A stretch of 64,000 nucleotides of DNA from an uncultured Porphyromonadaceae bacterium (GCA_947176755.1 CAMWRW010000004.1:1-64000); one strand, 5' to 3'; counted from the stretch's first letter, positions 52,701 to 63,348 are shown. The notes: generated by a model not told the origin, from the letters alone. Numbers and translations: made by a program.

Positions 52701-55700
52701 GAACGGTTGCGCACGCCGATAAGCATCACGCGCACATCGCTCAAACTGGGATTTCCAAGCACAGAAACCGTGTTCCGCGGATTGTCGGGATCCTGTTCAG
52801 AGTAAAGGATGGTGTATCCCACTCCTTCCGCGCCCTGACTCTTGTCGCGGTTACGAGCGGTCTTTGTTTGAGTCAGCAGATTGAGCGGGAGGTCCAGACG
52901 GTTATCTGTGGGCCACACTATTGCACGATCGGCCGAATTGAAGTTATTATATCTCCCCGGAGGCGTGAGCGTAAGGGGAATTTCATACTCATAATAATTA
53001 TTCTTCACATCGGAACCCAATCTGATGAAGAGCGCAAAGTCTCCGTTCTTGAGATCAGTGTGGTCATCAATCGGCGCTTCAGCGTGAACCCACATCTGGA
53101 GACGTTTGTAGATGCGGAGGTCGGTCTGGGTATTCTTATAAATACCGCGGGCATCTCCGGGCTGGATGCCGGTGAGAGCGAGTGAAAGCGACTGTTCGTT
53201 GAGCTGGGTTGCCTGGGCAGCTCCAGGATCTTGAATACGGTCTACTCCGGGAGGGAGGACGTAGTTGACGGGAGTTCTTCCTGCATTTTCCTCAATATTC
53301 ACAACCGACATGTCGAGCTGACCTTCGGCCGGCGCATCATTGCGACTGTTAAGGTTGAACGCGTAATCGCGCCACTCCCCTCGCACGAGCTCAAGCGTTG
53401 CGAAACGGAGATGGGTTGTCTGCTTGAAGCCCGTCATGAACATACGGGCAAATCTAACGGTCGAGAAGTCATTGATTCCTCCGACAACCTTGTCGGGCGA
53501 ACTCAAAGGAATCTTGAACTGATACCAGACAACCGTCTGCTCACCCTCGGGAACCGGGACGGTGGAAACCTGTTTGTCGGTAATATAATTTTTACCAACC
53601 TCAAGATCTTCAGGGCGCAGCGATACCTTATACTGGAAATAGCGTTCGTACTCGTTCAGGGTGTTATCCTGATTAATATCCTCCACATCGGGGACCGCCC
53701 TCGACGATTGATACTGAGGATTGTCAGACTGGTCCGGGGAAAGCGAGTTGCCTTCTACGCCGTTATATCGCTTATAGCGTTCGAGCACTCCGGCTTTTAT
53801 TTCATCATAGTAAGCCGAACGATAGAAATGATAGTTGTCGCCGGCAGGGTCGTTCATTGCCGAGAAGGGATTCTCCTGCATTTCAGCAATTGTCGAGGCG
53901 GGGAGTTTTGCACGAAGCTTATCGAGATATTCCTTATATGAATCAAACGTATATTCCTCATCATTGGGAAGACCGTCAAGACCGACATCCTGAAGAAGAC
54001 GAGCATTCGAGGCGTTTTCGAATGCATAAGTCAAGGAGTTCTGACGCGACACGCGGCCCCACTTCGTTGAGGTCAACCATTCATAGTTGCCATCTACAGG
54101 AATACCATTCTCGTAGCTCTTCATACCATCCTTGAGGATATCCTCGCTGATTTCGCCAAAATTAAAGTAGAGATCGCCTCCTTCAGCGTTGGGATTGTCA
54201 GCGTCAAGGAAGGGATCCATCAGCCAGAACTGGAGATATTCTACATTCGAGGATTCAAAGTTGGTGTTATCCATCTTGCGCATGATGCCACCCCAGCGAC
54301 GCTCCGGATTAAGGAGCGAACCGTCGGCAGCAATATTTTCGGCATCAAGGTTATAGGGGCCACGTTCATTAGGATAGAACGACAGATTGAGCGTTTGAAT
54401 CCAGTTTGCTTCGCCATACGACAGATCGCGGTAAGGATAAAGCTCGCTCACTGTCACCTCACGGACATAGGGATTCGACATCTGATGAGGGTCATTCTTC
54501 AGATAACCGGGCAACATTGTCGAATTGCGCTGAGTCCAGATGCGGTCAATATAGTACCAGGAGAGAAGCGCACGGTTTTTTCCGTAATCAACGTTATCAC
54601 TTAGGGCCGCCTCCGGGAAGAGAGCATCGGCAGAAGAATCATAAGGAGTTGAGGCGAGAAACCACGAATAGGGAGATCTTAAGTCAATACCGGTTTGAGT
54701 GGCCTCGAAATCATCAAGATAACTTGAGCCTGCGGCACTTCCGCTTTTCTGCTTCGCCGGGACAAGTTGAGCGAACTCGGCATTGACATTGAATGTTGAC
54801 GGGGCAGTGGCGTTAACGGTCGGAATCTTGTTGACAAGATTGGTCAGCCACATGAATTCCTTATTATATGAAAGATTCAGCCCCCACATCGTGTTGTTGA
54901 TAACCTCGTCGCCTATATTCACCTTTTCGGTCAGAGCCTTTTCGGAGAAATGGAGCAGGGTCGCTCCGATAGTAAGATCTTTATTGAACCTGTATTGCGC
55001 ATCGAGCCCCATGAGGGTTTTCCTCTGGAGAGAGAAGAGCGATTGATTCTCAAGGGTGACGCTCACATTAGTTCCCGAGTCGATAATGCTCTGGTTAGTA
55101 ATCGTGACGATACCCATCGCATAATCGACAGTATAATCTGAATTTTCCGTCAATACCACACCACCGGCCATAACGACAACTGACCCTCGGGGCACATTCA
55201 TTGCATTCAGACGAATCTGCGCACCTCCGGAGGCCTGATATTCACCGATAAGCGAATATTTGTTTTTATCAGCAAATTGCTGGGCAACCACAAGGGTAGA
55301 GTCATACAACTCCTTATATACATATTGGGCTGCGATCGCTGAATCGCCGATTTTACTTTCAAGATGCTTTCCAAACGGCTCTGCAACAGGGAAGATAATC
55401 TTACCGGATTGAGATTGGACCGTATATCCTTCGATGTAATCAAAGAAACCATCGGAATTAGATTCCTGATTGGAGTCCAGACGGTCGAGATTCATGAGCT
55501 GAAGAATCGGCACGTTGGAAACAGACGGTATCGGCAGATAGCTTATTTCCGTTCCTGTCGTATCGGAAAGATACTTAATGTTGAGCTTGAAATTTTTGCT
55601 CTGAAGCTGGTAAGCACCTAAAGAATAGACGTTTTTCATCATCAGCCTCCACATCGGGAGCTGAGGCGAAACGGTTGTGGAACGCAGCATTTTCAGATAG

Positions 55701-57220
55701 ATCGATTCCGTAGTGTTGGTGACATCTCCGGAAAATTCGCCAACCTGATAGACTTTTCCGCCGAGCGTATATTCATAAGCGACAGCGAGCACCTCGTCGG
55801 TATTAAGGGCAGATTTCAGAGAGATATATCCAAGGTCGGAGTTGAGTGTATATTCCGAACTACTCAGAAGACGGGCGCTCTCAACCTTCTCATAATCCCT
55901 GCCACCTTCAATGCCGTAAGCTCTCAGAGGTTCGAGTGCCTGCGTTACCTGATTGATGTTTCGAGCTCCCGGAAATTCCGATTTCATGACCTCAAGAAGG
56001 TCGTTCGACTGATTGGAAGGATTGTCGTAAGCCTTGTTGGGAATCCAGAAATCGCTCGCAAGACGCGAGTTTTCTCCGAGGTCCATGAATCCGACAAAGT
56101 TACGCGACTCATTATAATTAGAGTTCTTGTTAGTGATCCAGACTTCGATACGCGTAATCTTTATTCCTGAGGAGACATACGGAAGACGAGCTGCAAACTT
56201 GTCATAGTTGTCATAAAAATACTGCGCAAGGAAGAAGTGACGGTTGGCATCGTAGTCATCACACTTGATGCTGAATTTAGTTGACTGCACCCCACCCTGA
56301 GTCGATACAGTCTTTGACTCCGAGTTTTGTTGAGAGAGCAAACCGGTGAGAGTCAGTTTTCCGAACTGAAGCTTCGTTTTGAAACCAAACAAGGCCGTAC
56401 CCCCGCGGATAAGGCTTGAGCCGGTTGTCATGCTGACATTACCGGCTTCTATACTTTTGATAATCTCATCTTCCTTTCCTTCATAATTCAGCCGCAGGTT
56501 TTTGGAATCGAAATCAAATGTGGCATCCGTGTTATAGGTCATGTTGAACTTCAACTTGTCACCCACGGAAGCATTGACGGTTGCCTGAATTTTCTGGTCG
56601 AAATCGAAGTATGTTTTCCTCCGGTTTTTAAGAGACAAAGCAGGGTTATCCGTCTTGTTGCTTTTGATTCCCATCGAGAGCTGAATCGATCCTTGTGTCT
56701 GAAGGCGAACGCCACCGGGGCCGAACACCTTCTCAAGAGGGCCGAGAGCAAAATTCATATCGAGGATATTGAAAGGCTCCTTGTCTTTCTGCTCGTAGCT
56801 TTCAGAATTCTTTTGCTTGAAATAGCCAAACAAATCCTGCCGCATCATCATTTTAGCGTATTCCTCGGCCGTGACCATATAGGGCACGTCAATAACACGG
56901 TCGCCCACGAGAGTCCGCAGAATATACATCCCCGACTCGGGATCATAAACGGCTTCGGTTTTTAGGTTGGCAGGATTACGCAAGTCAGCCGGATATTCTC
57001 CGGGCTGAAGATCGGAGAGATCTCGCGGAGTGGTCGGACGTACATGGGAAATAGGTTTCGATGAGTCCGAACGAGCACCGGTTTCATCCGGCACCGCAGG
57101 AGGAGGCTGGAGCTCACTCTTGTAATATTGCGCGTTTCCTCCGGTCGCAACCCAAAGAAGCAGGGTCACAACAGCAGCGAGAACCAAGAATTGAGTTTTA
57201 TATCTGATTCGAAAGCGCAT
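49739..57220 (-). CDS. sprA: SprA/Sov-family type IX secretion system outer-membrane translocon
   Basis: About 2,490 aa, signal sequence MRFRIRYKTQFLVLAAVVTLLLWVATGG; SprA-type motifs (LNYEGKEDEIIKSIEAGNVSMTTGSSLIRGGTALFGFKTKLQFGKL, SYLDDFEATQTGIDLRSPYSWFLASTP). ORF track start 57388 overlaps ruvA. Confidence 0.93.
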   Translation of the reverse strand: MRFRIRYKTQFLVLAAVVTLLLWVATGGNAQYYKSELQPPPAVPDETGARSDSSKPISHVRPTTPRDLSDLQPGEYPADLRNPANLKTEAVYDPESGMYILRTLVGDRVIDVPYMVTAEEYAKMMMRQDLFGYFKQKNSESYEQKDKEPFNILDMNFALGPLEKVFGPGGVRLQTQGSIQLSMGIKSNKTDNPALSLKNRRKTYFDFDQKIQATVNASVGDKLKFNMTYNTDATFDFDSKNLRLNYEGKEDEIIKSIEAGNVSMTTGSSLIRGGTALFGFKTKLQFGKLTLTGLLSQQNSESKTVSTQGGVQSTKFSIKCDDYDANRHFFLAQYFYDNYDKFAARLPYVSSGIKITRIEVWITNKNSNYNESRNFVGFMDLGENSRLASDFWIPNKAYDNPSNQSNDLLEVMKSEFPGARNINQVTQALEPLRAYGIEGGRDYEKVESARLLSSSEYTLNSDLGYISLKSALNTDEVLAVAYEYTLGGKVYQVGEFSGDVTNTTESIYLKMLRSTTVSPQLPMWRLMMKNVYSLGAYQLQSKNFKLNIKYLSDTTGTEISYLPIPSVSNVPILQLMNLDRLDSNQESNSDGFFDYIEGYTVQSQSGKIIFPVAEPFGKHLESKIGDSAIAAQYVYKELYDSTLVVAQQFADKNKYSLIGEYQASGGAQIRLNAMNVPRGSVVVMAGGVVLTENSDYTVDYAMGIVTITNQSIIDSGTNVSVTLENQSLFSLQRKTLMGLDAQYRFNKDLTIGATLLHFSEKALTEKVNIGDEVINNTMWGLNLSYNKEFMWLTNLVNKIPTVNATAPSTFNVNAEFAQLVPAKQKSGSAAGSSYLDDFEATQTGIDLRSPYSWFLASTPYDSSADALFPEAALSDNVDYGKNRALLSWYYIDRIWTQRNSTMLPGYLKNDPHQMSNPYVREVTVSELYPYRDLSYGEANWIQTLNLSFYPNERGPYNLDAENIAADGSLLNPERRWGGIMRKMDNTNFESSNVEYLQFWLMDPFLDADNPNAEGGDLYFNFGEISEDILKDGMKSYENGIPVDGNYEWLTSTKWGRVSRQNSLTYAFENASNARLLQDVGLDGLPNDEEYTFDSYKEYLDKLRAKLPASTIAEMQENPFSAMNDPAGDNYHFYRSAYYDEIKAGVLERYKRYNGVEGNSLSPDQSDNPQYQSSRAVPDVEDINQDNTLNEYERYFQYKVSLRPEDLEVGKNYITDKQVSTVPVPEGEQTVVWYQFKIPLSSPDKVVGGINDFSTVRFARMFMTGFKQTTHLRFATLELVRGEWRDYAFNLNSRNDAPAEGQLDMSVVNIEENAGRTPVNYVLPPGVDRIQDPGAAQATQLNEQSLSLALTGIQPGDARGIYKNTQTDLRIYKRLQMWVHAEAPIDDHTDLKNGDFALFIRLGSDVKNNYYEYEIPLTLTPPGRYNNFNSADRAIVWPTDNRLDLPLNLLTQTKTARNRDKSQGAEGVGYTILYSEQDPDNPRNTVSVLGNPSLSDVRVMLIGVRNRSNSVKDGTVWVNELKVTDFNEEGGWALNANASLGVSDVASVNFSVHRETDGFGNVDQGLSSRRLDTYDQYNLTVQGDLGRFLPEKAKLSSPIYYSRSQETTTPKYNPLDQDILLSDALEAASTKQERDSIKNYAVTKKTTESFSLSNFRFNVQNKTPMPWDPANFTLTFSFNKQKNVDPTTEYENTADYRGSFQYSYTPIIKPLKPFKGLKGKGKTVKFFKDWEINWMFNNLTFYTGMNRHYYEQQTRSEVDVDFRLPVQVSKNFTWDRQLSLTWNLLKSLSFSFASNTSARIEETAGAVNRRLFPDLYEQWKDTVLSSIRTLGTPWAYNQTFSGTYKAPFNKIGFLDYLTGSLSYTSTYRWDRGATVDDLYLGNSIINQSNWNADARINFETLYNKSKYLQRINKRFSGSSSSRNSNSRNKNSKGNDKDSDKDSKKAKKFERAVMLADTATTVRHNLRTKKIRFVASENGKATKINYKVIDENTIQITDTGSRSLKITVTEDIKKKNAGASDFADYALRFLMMTRSASFKWRSSHSLNLPLFSPNIGNVFGQSTSYGPMSPGLDFAFGFYDKNYVDKALDRGWLITDTEQISPALWNKTKEFNFELSLEPIRGLKIVLTSNLTDNRSEQMQFMYAGMPTVYSGSYVRTHWALASSLRNSKAENGYASEAFNRFLEYIPRVAGRVESSYMGVNYPSTGFMEDNTLAGLPYNPAEGGASVTSSDVLIPAFLAAYSGLDPEKVSLSMFPGLSSMRPNWRVTYDGLINIGNLKRWFKSFTISHAYQCTYNIGSYTSYMNWVGIGEGERGFVLDELTQKPIPSSPYNISSVGITEKFAPLVGVKLTLFNDLSFNAEYRDSRTLNLNTSAGQIVETSTKQLQIGAGYKIVDFNKIIKIGSKQGNVSNDLSLNLDVAYSNNQSLIRRIETAYTQATQGTSTFSINFMASYVLSKRITLNAFFDHQTNTPLVSNSSYPTSNSNYGISVNVSLAR

Positions 57221-57221
57221 T

Positions 57222-57800
57222 TTAGAGCATTGTAAGGGCTTGCTTGATAGCTTGTTCAACAGTGAGACCGGGAGTTGCCGAGAAGAGTTTGCGGAGCACT
57301 TTCTCCGATTGGGCTGATGCATATCCGAGCATAACCAATGCGGCTTTCGAATCTTCGAAGGCCTCTGAAGAGGGAGCAACCCCGGCAACGGAAGAGGAAT
57401 CGACCGAGATCTTATCCTTCAGATCGACAATGATTCGTTGTGCGGTTCTTGCGCCGATACCCTTCACGGCCTTAAGCGCCGAAACATTCTCGGAAGCGAT
57501 CGCATCTTCAAGTTGCGCGGATGAAAGGCCGCTAAGGATAAGTCGTGCAGTGTTGGGGCCGACTCCGCTTACGCCGATAAGAAGTCTGAACATCTCCCGC
57601 GTGCGTTTGCTTATGAATCCGAAAAGGAGATGTGCATCCTCCCGGATCGATTCATGAACAAATAGCTTAACGTCCGAAGCCGACGAAAGCTCGGAATAAT
57701 CCAAAAGGGTGATATTGATTTGATATCCAACTCCGCCACAGTCGATAACGACAAATGTCGGAGTCAGTTCGGCCACTTGGCCTCTTATGTAATCGATCAT
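57222..57800 (-). CDS. ruvA: Holliday junction branch migration protein RuvA
   Basis: MIDYIRGQVAELTPTFVVIDCGGVGYQINI, LLIGVSGVGPNTARLILSGLS, LKAVKGIGARTAQRIIVDLKDKI. Confidence 0.96.
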   Translation of the reverse strand: MIDYIRGQVAELTPTFVVIDCGGVGYQINITLLDYSELSSASDVKLFVHESIREDAHLLFGFISKRTREMFRLLIGVSGVGPNTARLILSGLSSAQLEDAIASENVSALKAVKGIGARTAQRIIVDLKDKISVDSSSVAGVAPSSEAFEDSKAALVMLGYASAQSEKVLRKLFSATPGLTVEQAIKQALTML

Positions 57801-57974
57801 GATACAGGTTCAACTTAGCGGCATTAAGGCCGAAAAAGATAGGCTGAAGAGCCCTATTAACGTTATGCCCGCATGGGGTTCTTTCTAATAAACGTATTAT
57901 TTTTACGTTTCATTTATAGCGAATCTAAAATTATTACACGACTATCGCGAACGACACCGCAACATCAATTATAA

Positions 57975-58610
57975 ATGAGTCTTAATCAATCATATAATTC
58001 TCCCCTCCTTGATGCCGCCGTTTCTGAATTGGCAAAACTTCCTGGCGTGGGGAGAAAGACGGCATTGCGTCTTGCCCTTCATTTGCTCAGAAAAGATAAG
58101 GAAACAGCTCTTTCGCTCGGAAATGCCATCATCGAGATGAGAGAGGGAATCCGTTATTGTAAAATCTGTCATAATATCACTGACGAGGACGTATGCCCGA
58201 TATGCAGCAGTCCGCGTCGCGATCGCACGAGCGTATGCGTTGTTGAGAACGTTAAAGATGTGCTCACCATAGAGGCCACACACGAACATTCAGGACTCTA
58301 CCATGTCCTGGGAGGGCTAATCTCGCCCCTTGATGGCATTTCCCCTGCCGACCTTGAGATAGACTCGCTCGTTTCGAGGGTAGAAGAAGGTGAAGTCAAG
58401 GAGGTTATCCTGGCCCTGAATCCCACAATGGAGGGAGACACGACAAACTTTTACATTTACCGGAAACTCCTCCATCTGCCCGTGAAAGTAACTATGCTCG
58501 CACGAGGACTCTCCATAGGGAATGAGCTTGAATACACCGACGAACTGACACTCGGCCGATCTATACTCAACCGGGTTCCATTCTCTGAAACCTTTCACCG
58601 GGAAGATTAA
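57975..58610 (+). CDS. recR: Recombination protein RecR
   Basis: [20 protein letters not shown], zinc motif [53 protein letters not shown]. Confidence 0.96.
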   Translation: MSLNQSYNSPLLDAAVSELAKLPGVGRKTALRLALHLLRKDKETALSLGNAIIEMREGIRYCKICHNITDEDVCPICSSPRRDRTSVCVVENVKDVLTIEATHEHSGLYHVLGGLISPLDGISPADLEIDSLVSRVEEGEVKEVILALNPTMEGDTTNFYIYRKLLHLPVKVTMLARGLSIGNELEYTDELTLGRSILNRVPFSETFHRED

Positions 58611-58617
58611 TTCAATT

Positions 58618-59175
58618 ATGGCATACCTGAATTCCGGAAGCATCAGGCTGAGAGCCGTCGAGCCAATTGATATTGACTTTATCCTTCAAGTTGAAAATGA
58701 TTCCTCCGAATGGATTGGGAACGGGCAGCTCGCCCCTCTTTCGCGCAACCAGATTGAAAGATATGTGCTCCACAACAATGCCGATCCATTCGGCGACGGC
58801 GAACTTCGACTGATTGCTGAAGAGGATACCGGAGCTCCGGTCGGCATTGTGGACCTTTATGAAATCTCCCCTGCCAACCGAACGGCAATGGTGGCAATCT
58901 ACATAAAAGAGTCCGAACGCGGCAAAGGGATCGGCATGTCATGCCTGTCGATCATCGAGATGTATGCCCGCGATATACTTTCGCTGCGAAAATTAGGCGC
59001 ACGAATCGCTTCATTCAACGACAGAAGTATCCGTCTGTTTACGAAATCCGGCTTCAGAAGAGCCGGGCTGATTCCGGGTTGGCTGATATGCGGCGGCAAG
59101 GAAACCGATCTTCAAATCTTCTATAAGACACTTGACGAGGATCGGCCTGAAGCGAGAAATAAAAATATTTACTGA
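58618..59175 (+). CDS. GNAT-family N-acetyltransferase
   Basis: IRLRAVEPIDIDFILQVEND, VAIYIKESERGKGIGMSCLSIIEMYARDILSLRKLGARIASFNDRSIRLFTKSGFRRAG. Confidence 0.88.
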   Translation: MAYLNSGSIRLRAVEPIDIDFILQVENDSSEWIGNGQLAPLSRNQIERYVLHNNADPFGDGELRLIAEEDTGAPVGIVDLYEISPANRTAMVAIYIKESERGKGIGMSCLSIIEMYARDILSLRKLGARIASFNDRSIRLFTKSGFRRAGLIPGWLICGGKETDLQIFYKTLDEDRPEARNKNIY

Positions 59176-59273
59176 AACCATGATAAAAAATGGATTTCAT
59201 TTGTTATACATTTTGATGTGAAGGCTTGAGTAGAGAAAAATGCAACCCTTCCATAAGAAAACAAATTTGAATA

Positions 59274-59672
59274 ATGCAAAATAAGTTATTGACAACCAAC
59301 GAAAATACTCCAAAAGACCGGACTGTAAACCTGACCAACGAAAGTGTTCGAGCAATTCAGGATAAAAAGGGAGGAAAGATATCAGTTGTAGACCTATCCC
59401 GGATAGAAACGGCTCCTGCCAGCCGGTTCGTGATATGCGAAGCGAATTCAACATCCCAAGTGACAGCGATTGCTGACAATGTCAGAGAGGAACTGCGAAA
59501 GAATTTGGGAATGAAACCATACAATTACGACGGCTATCGCAATTCGCAATGGATTGTGATTGATTATGGAGAGGTGATAGTTCACGTGTTCCAGCGAGAG
59601 ACACGCGAATACTACAACATAGAAGATCTATGGAGTGACGCCGAAATCGAACAAATTCCCGACTTAGACTAA
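59274..59672 (+). CDS. rsfS: Ribosome silencing factor RsfS
   Basis: VVDLSRIETAPASRFVICEANSTSQVTAIADNV...YNYDGYRNSQWIVIDYGEVIVHVFQRETREYYNIEDLWSDA. Confidence 0.95.
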   Translation: MQNKLLTTNENTPKDRTVNLTNESVRAIQDKKGGKISVVDLSRIETAPASRFVICEANSTSQVTAIADNVREELRKNLGMKPYNYDGYRNSQWIVIDYGEVIVHVFQRETREYYNIEDLWSDAEIEQIPDLD

Positions 59673-59681
59673 ACTATAATC

Positions 59682-61748
59682 ATGCAACCGAATAAAAAGA
59701 GAAACAATAGCCGACGACCGCTATTCAATATGTACTGGATGTACGCGCTGATTGCGTTGTCAATTCTTGTGCTCTATTATTTTCAGGATGGATCCCAGAC
59801 GAGAGAAGTGGACTGGACCGATTTTGAGAAGACGGCGATGGCCGGAGAGGTCGAAAAGATTGTCGTATTTTCAGAAACCGGTATTGCCGAGGGATATTTA
59901 ACAGAAAAAGGAGCAAAAGCGTTAAAATTCGACACCTCTCTTGGAAACGGAGAGATGAAGATCAAGACAATCATCCCCAGCAGCGATAAGATTCAGGAAA
60001 AAATCGACACATGGAATGCATCGCTCGCCGGCTCAGGGAAGCCTCAGATAAAGGTGACATACGAGAAAAATGGCGACCTGATGAAATTCGTCTGGAATTT
60101 CGGGCCGATATTGCTATTCCTTGTTCTGATGTTCTATATGTCACGAAAGATGAGCAGCGGACCGGGCGCCGGGGGAGGCATCTTTAATGTAGGCAAATCA
60201 AAAGCCACCGTATTCGACAAGAACAACGGAACGAATGTTACGTTTAAAGATGTAGCCGGGCTTGCAGAAGCAAAAGTCGAAATTGAGGAAATAGTTGAAT
60301 TTCTCAAAAATCCGCAGAAATATACAGAATTAGGAGCCAAGATACCGAAGGGCGCACTGCTTGTCGGCCCTCCGGGAACAGGAAAGACTCTACTTGCAAA
60401 GGCCGTAGCCGGAGAAGCCAATGTGCCTTTCCTGTCAATGTCGGGTTCGGACTTCGTAGAGATGTTCGTCGGAGTCGGAGCGGCTCGCGTGCGCGATCTT
60501 TTCAAGCAGGCAAAGGATAAGGCTCCCTGTATCGTATTTATTGATGAGATTGATGCCGTCGGTCGCGCCAGAGGGAAGAATCCCAACATGGGTTCTAATG
60601 ACGAGCGCGAGAATACGCTCAACCAGCTTCTGACAGCAATGGATGGCTTCCAGACGAATAACGGCGTAATTTGTCTTGCCGCGACCAACCGAGCCGATAT
60701 CCTTGATAAGGCTCTTTTGCGACCGGGACGTTTTGACCGTCAGATTTATGTCGACCTGCCGGAACTTACCGACCGCATCGAAATATTTAATGTTCACCTC
60801 CGCAACCTGAAGGTGAATGCAAAACTGGATGTGGAACAGCTTGCACGCCAGACACAAGGATTCTCGGGTGCGGACATCGCGAATGTCTGCAATGAAGCTG
60901 CCCTGATTGCAGCCCGCGAGAATAAAGATTCCGTAGACTGGAACGATTTCATGCATGCTATCGACCGCATTGTCGGAGGTCTGGAGAAAAAGTCGCGCAT
61001 CATTACGGATGAAGAGAAACTGGCTATCGCCACGCATGAAGCCGGCCATGCGACTATCACATGGATGACTCAATATGGCAACCCGCTCGTGAAAGTTACA
61101 ATCGTGCCTCGCGGACGCGCCTTGGGAGCGGCATGGTACGCTCCCGAAGAACGCCAGATCATACCGACACAAGCTTTGCTCGACACCATCTGCGGGTTGC
61201 TTGGAGGCCGCGCAGCTGAAGAAGTATTCTTAGGCCAGGTTGGCACCGGCGCAAGCGATGACCTTGAGAAATGCACTAAGATTGCACGCTCAATAGTTCA
61301 GGTCTATGGTATGAGCGACAAACTTCCCAACCTCAACTATAATGATTCAACCGGACAGGATATGGGATTCGTTCGGCCCTACTCCGAACAGACTGCTCTT
61401 GTGATCGATCAAGAAGTAAAACGGATTGTCAACGAGCAGTATGAAAGAGCAAAGGAGATTCTGCGAAAATATGCTGCCCAGCACAACCGAATCAGGGATA
61501 TGCTTGTAGAGAGAGAAGTAATTTACCACGACGACGTGGAGGAAATTCTCGGCAAACGTCAGTGGAAATCACGCACGGACGAGATAATGGAACTTTCCGC
61601 CGCGGATGCAAAGCGTCTGGAAAGCTCATCATCTTCCGATAATAAAACGAAGGATGAGACCCCGAAAACCGCTCCCTCTCTAAGCGGTCCGAAAATCGCG
61701 GACGAGGATGACGACGATGCCGGCACTCCTCCTCCTTTCGAGAAGTAA
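59682..61748 (+). CDS. ftsH: ATP-dependent zinc metalloprotease FtsH
   Basis: [84 protein letters not shown]. Confidence 0.98.
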   Translation: MQPNKKRNNSRRPLFNMYWMYALIALSILVLYYFQDGSQTREVDWTDFEKTAMAGEVEKIVVFSETGIAEGYLTEKGAKALKFDTSLGNGEMKIKTIIPSSDKIQEKIDTWNASLAGSGKPQIKVTYEKNGDLMKFVWNFGPILLFLVLMFYMSRKMSSGPGAGGGIFNVGKSKATVFDKNNGTNVTFKDVAGLAEAKVEIEEIVEFLKNPQKYTELGAKIPKGALLVGPPGTGKTLLAKAVAGEANVPFLSMSGSDFVEMFVGVGAARVRDLFKQAKDKAPCIVFIDEIDAVGRARGKNPNMGSNDERENTLNQLLTAMDGFQTNNGVICLAATNRADILDKALLRPGRFDRQIYVDLPELTDRIEIFNVHLRNLKVNAKLDVEQLARQTQGFSGADIANVCNEAALIAARENKDSVDWNDFMHAIDRIVGGLEKKSRIITDEEKLAIATHEAGHATITWMTQYGNPLVKVTIVPRGRALGAAWYAPEERQIIPTQALLDTICGLLGGRAAEEVFLGQVGTGASDDLEKCTKIARSIVQVYGMSDKLPNLNYNDSTGQDMGFVRPYSEQTALVIDQEVKRIVNEQYERAKEILRKYAAQHNRIRDMLVEREVIYHDDVEEILGKRQWKSRTDEIMELSAADAKRLESSSSSDNKTKDETPKTAPSLSGPKIADEDDDDAGTPPPFEK

Positions 61749-61760
61749 TTCAGAAACACC

Positions 61761-61791
61761 AACTCCCCCGCACCATACCGGCGGGGGAGTT
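61761..61791 (+). terminator. Intrinsic terminator after ftsH
   Basis: aactcccccgc / gcgggggagtt perfect 11-bp stem then TTTAT. Confidence 0.9.
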
Positions 61792-62049
61792 TTATTGTAT
61801 TCGTGACTATCCTATTCAGGCTGAATGCATCCGGAACTAAGGATAATCGGTTGTGAGATTTCTCCTAAAGTCGACCATATTATTCCGAACATAACGATGA
61901 TAACGCCAATGTCGGAGGTTAGGCCGTTGAAAAATCTGTTGCTACAATGTGGCAACCATAATAGTCCTTCAAAAAGCGTTTCTAAAAAGAAAACGAAATG
62001 TTAATGAAAACTAAAAACCGCAAATTAGTTTTCCTAATTGGGATATTAT

Positions 62050-62077
62050 TGGTCAAATGTTCGCATTGAATGGTCAA
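62050..62077. promoter_or_regulatory. Paired TGGTCAA direct repeats upstream of RND operon
   Basis: TGGTCAA at 62050-62056 and 62071-62077, start-to-start 21 bp; second lies in ATTGA-ATGG-TCAAT (62065-62078). Confidence 0.35.
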
Positions 62078-62105
62078 TATGGATTATTTTCAGTGGAATT
62101 TTTAC

Positions 62106-62113
62106 TAATTTTG
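62106..62113 (+). promoter_or_regulatory. Candidate -7 element for RND operon
   Basis: TAATTTTG; -33 element not clear. Confidence 0.45.
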
Positions 62114-62215
62114 CGACAGCATTGCTAAGAATAGGGTTACGGGGAACAACTGTGCCCATTCCACATAATTTGAAAAACATATCACATAACATACCACAAG
62201 AAAAATAAACAAAAG

Positions 62216-63340
62216 ATGAAAAGCAGCAAAGTGAATGCAATTGCCATCACGGCCTCTGCCATGGCAATCATCCTTCCTTCCTGTAAGGACTCAAAAGGGA
62301 GTCAGCAACAGGGCGCAGCTCCGGAGCTGGCAGTTCTTACGGTTGACGAGTCAACAACAACAACTGAAACGGCTTATCCGACAACCCTTCAGGGAGAGAA
62401 TGACGTGGAGATTCGTCCTCAGACCACAGGCTTCCTAACTAAAGTATGTGTTGAAGAGGGACAGAAAGTGAGCAAAGGACAGACTTTGTTTGTGATTGAT
62501 CAAGTACAGCTCCAGGCAGCCGTAGACGCAGCTCAAGCTCAGGTTGCTGTCGCACAGGCACAGGTCAACACTGCTCAGACCAACGCTAATAACAATAAAA
62601 TACTTCTTGATAAAAACATCATAAGCTCGGCGGCATATCAGACCTCGGTTGATGCGTTGAATCAGGCAAAGGCATCTCTCAACGCCGCAAACGCAAACCT
62701 TGTCAGCGCGCGTAAAAGCCTATCCTATTCCAATGTGACGGCCCCGATTTCGGGATTAGTCGGCACACTTCCATTTAAAGAGGGCACGCTCGTGTCGCCG
62801 CAGACCCAGTTGACAATCATCTCAAACAATTCCGACATGCAGGCGGACTTCTCAATCAATGAGAAAGACATTCTTGCAATGACACTCAACGGCCAGCGAA
62901 GCCTCACGGAAGCAGTAAAAGCTCTTCCCCCCGTGACCCTACAGCTTGCCAACGGCGAAAAATATGCCCAACAAGGAAAGATTGTTGCAATTTCCGGCGT
63001 GATCGATCCCTCCACGGGTGCGGCCAGCGCAAAGGCGATATTCCCCAACCCCAACGGGATGCTCCATAGCGGAAATACAGGAAAAGTTCTTATTCCGACA
63101 ACTTACCGGGACATGCTTCTCATTCCGCAGAAGGCGTCCTACGAAATTCAGGACATGAAGTTCGTATATGTCGTTGGCGACAGCAATAAAATTCACTCTC
63201 GCAACATCACCGTCTCAGCTGTAAACGACGGACAGAATTATATCGTGACCGGCGGACTCAAACCCGGAGAAACGATTGTGATAGAAGGCGTCGGAGTGGT
63301 TGCGAAAGACAACATGGTGATTAGTCCTAAAAAGAAATAA
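62216..63340 (+). CDS. RND efflux periplasmic adaptor (MFP/HlyD family, AcrA-like)
   Basis: Lipoprotein-like signal (ILPSCKDS); EIRPQTTGFLTKVCVEEGQKVSKGQTLFVIDQVQLQAAVDAAQAQVAVAQAQVNTAQ; VTAPISGLVGTLPFKEGTLVSPQTQLTIIS. Confidence 0.93.
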   Translation: MKSSKVNAIAITASAMAIILPSCKDSKGSQQQGAAPELAVLTVDESTTTTETAYPTTLQGENDVEIRPQTTGFLTKVCVEEGQKVSKGQTLFVIDQVQLQAAVDAAQAQVAVAQAQVNTAQTNANNNKILLDKNIISSAAYQTSVDALNQAKASLNAANANLVSARKSLSYSNVTAPISGLVGTLPFKEGTLVSPQTQLTIISNNSDMQADFSINEKDILAMTLNGQRSLTEAVKALPPVTLQLANGEKYAQQGKIVAISGVIDPSTGAASAKAIFPNPNGMLHSGNTGKVLIPTTYRDMLLIPQKASYEIQDMKFVYVVGDSNKIHSRNITVSAVNDGQNYIVTGGLKPGETIVIEGVGVVAKDNMVISPKKK

Positions 63341-63348
63341 GAAACGAG

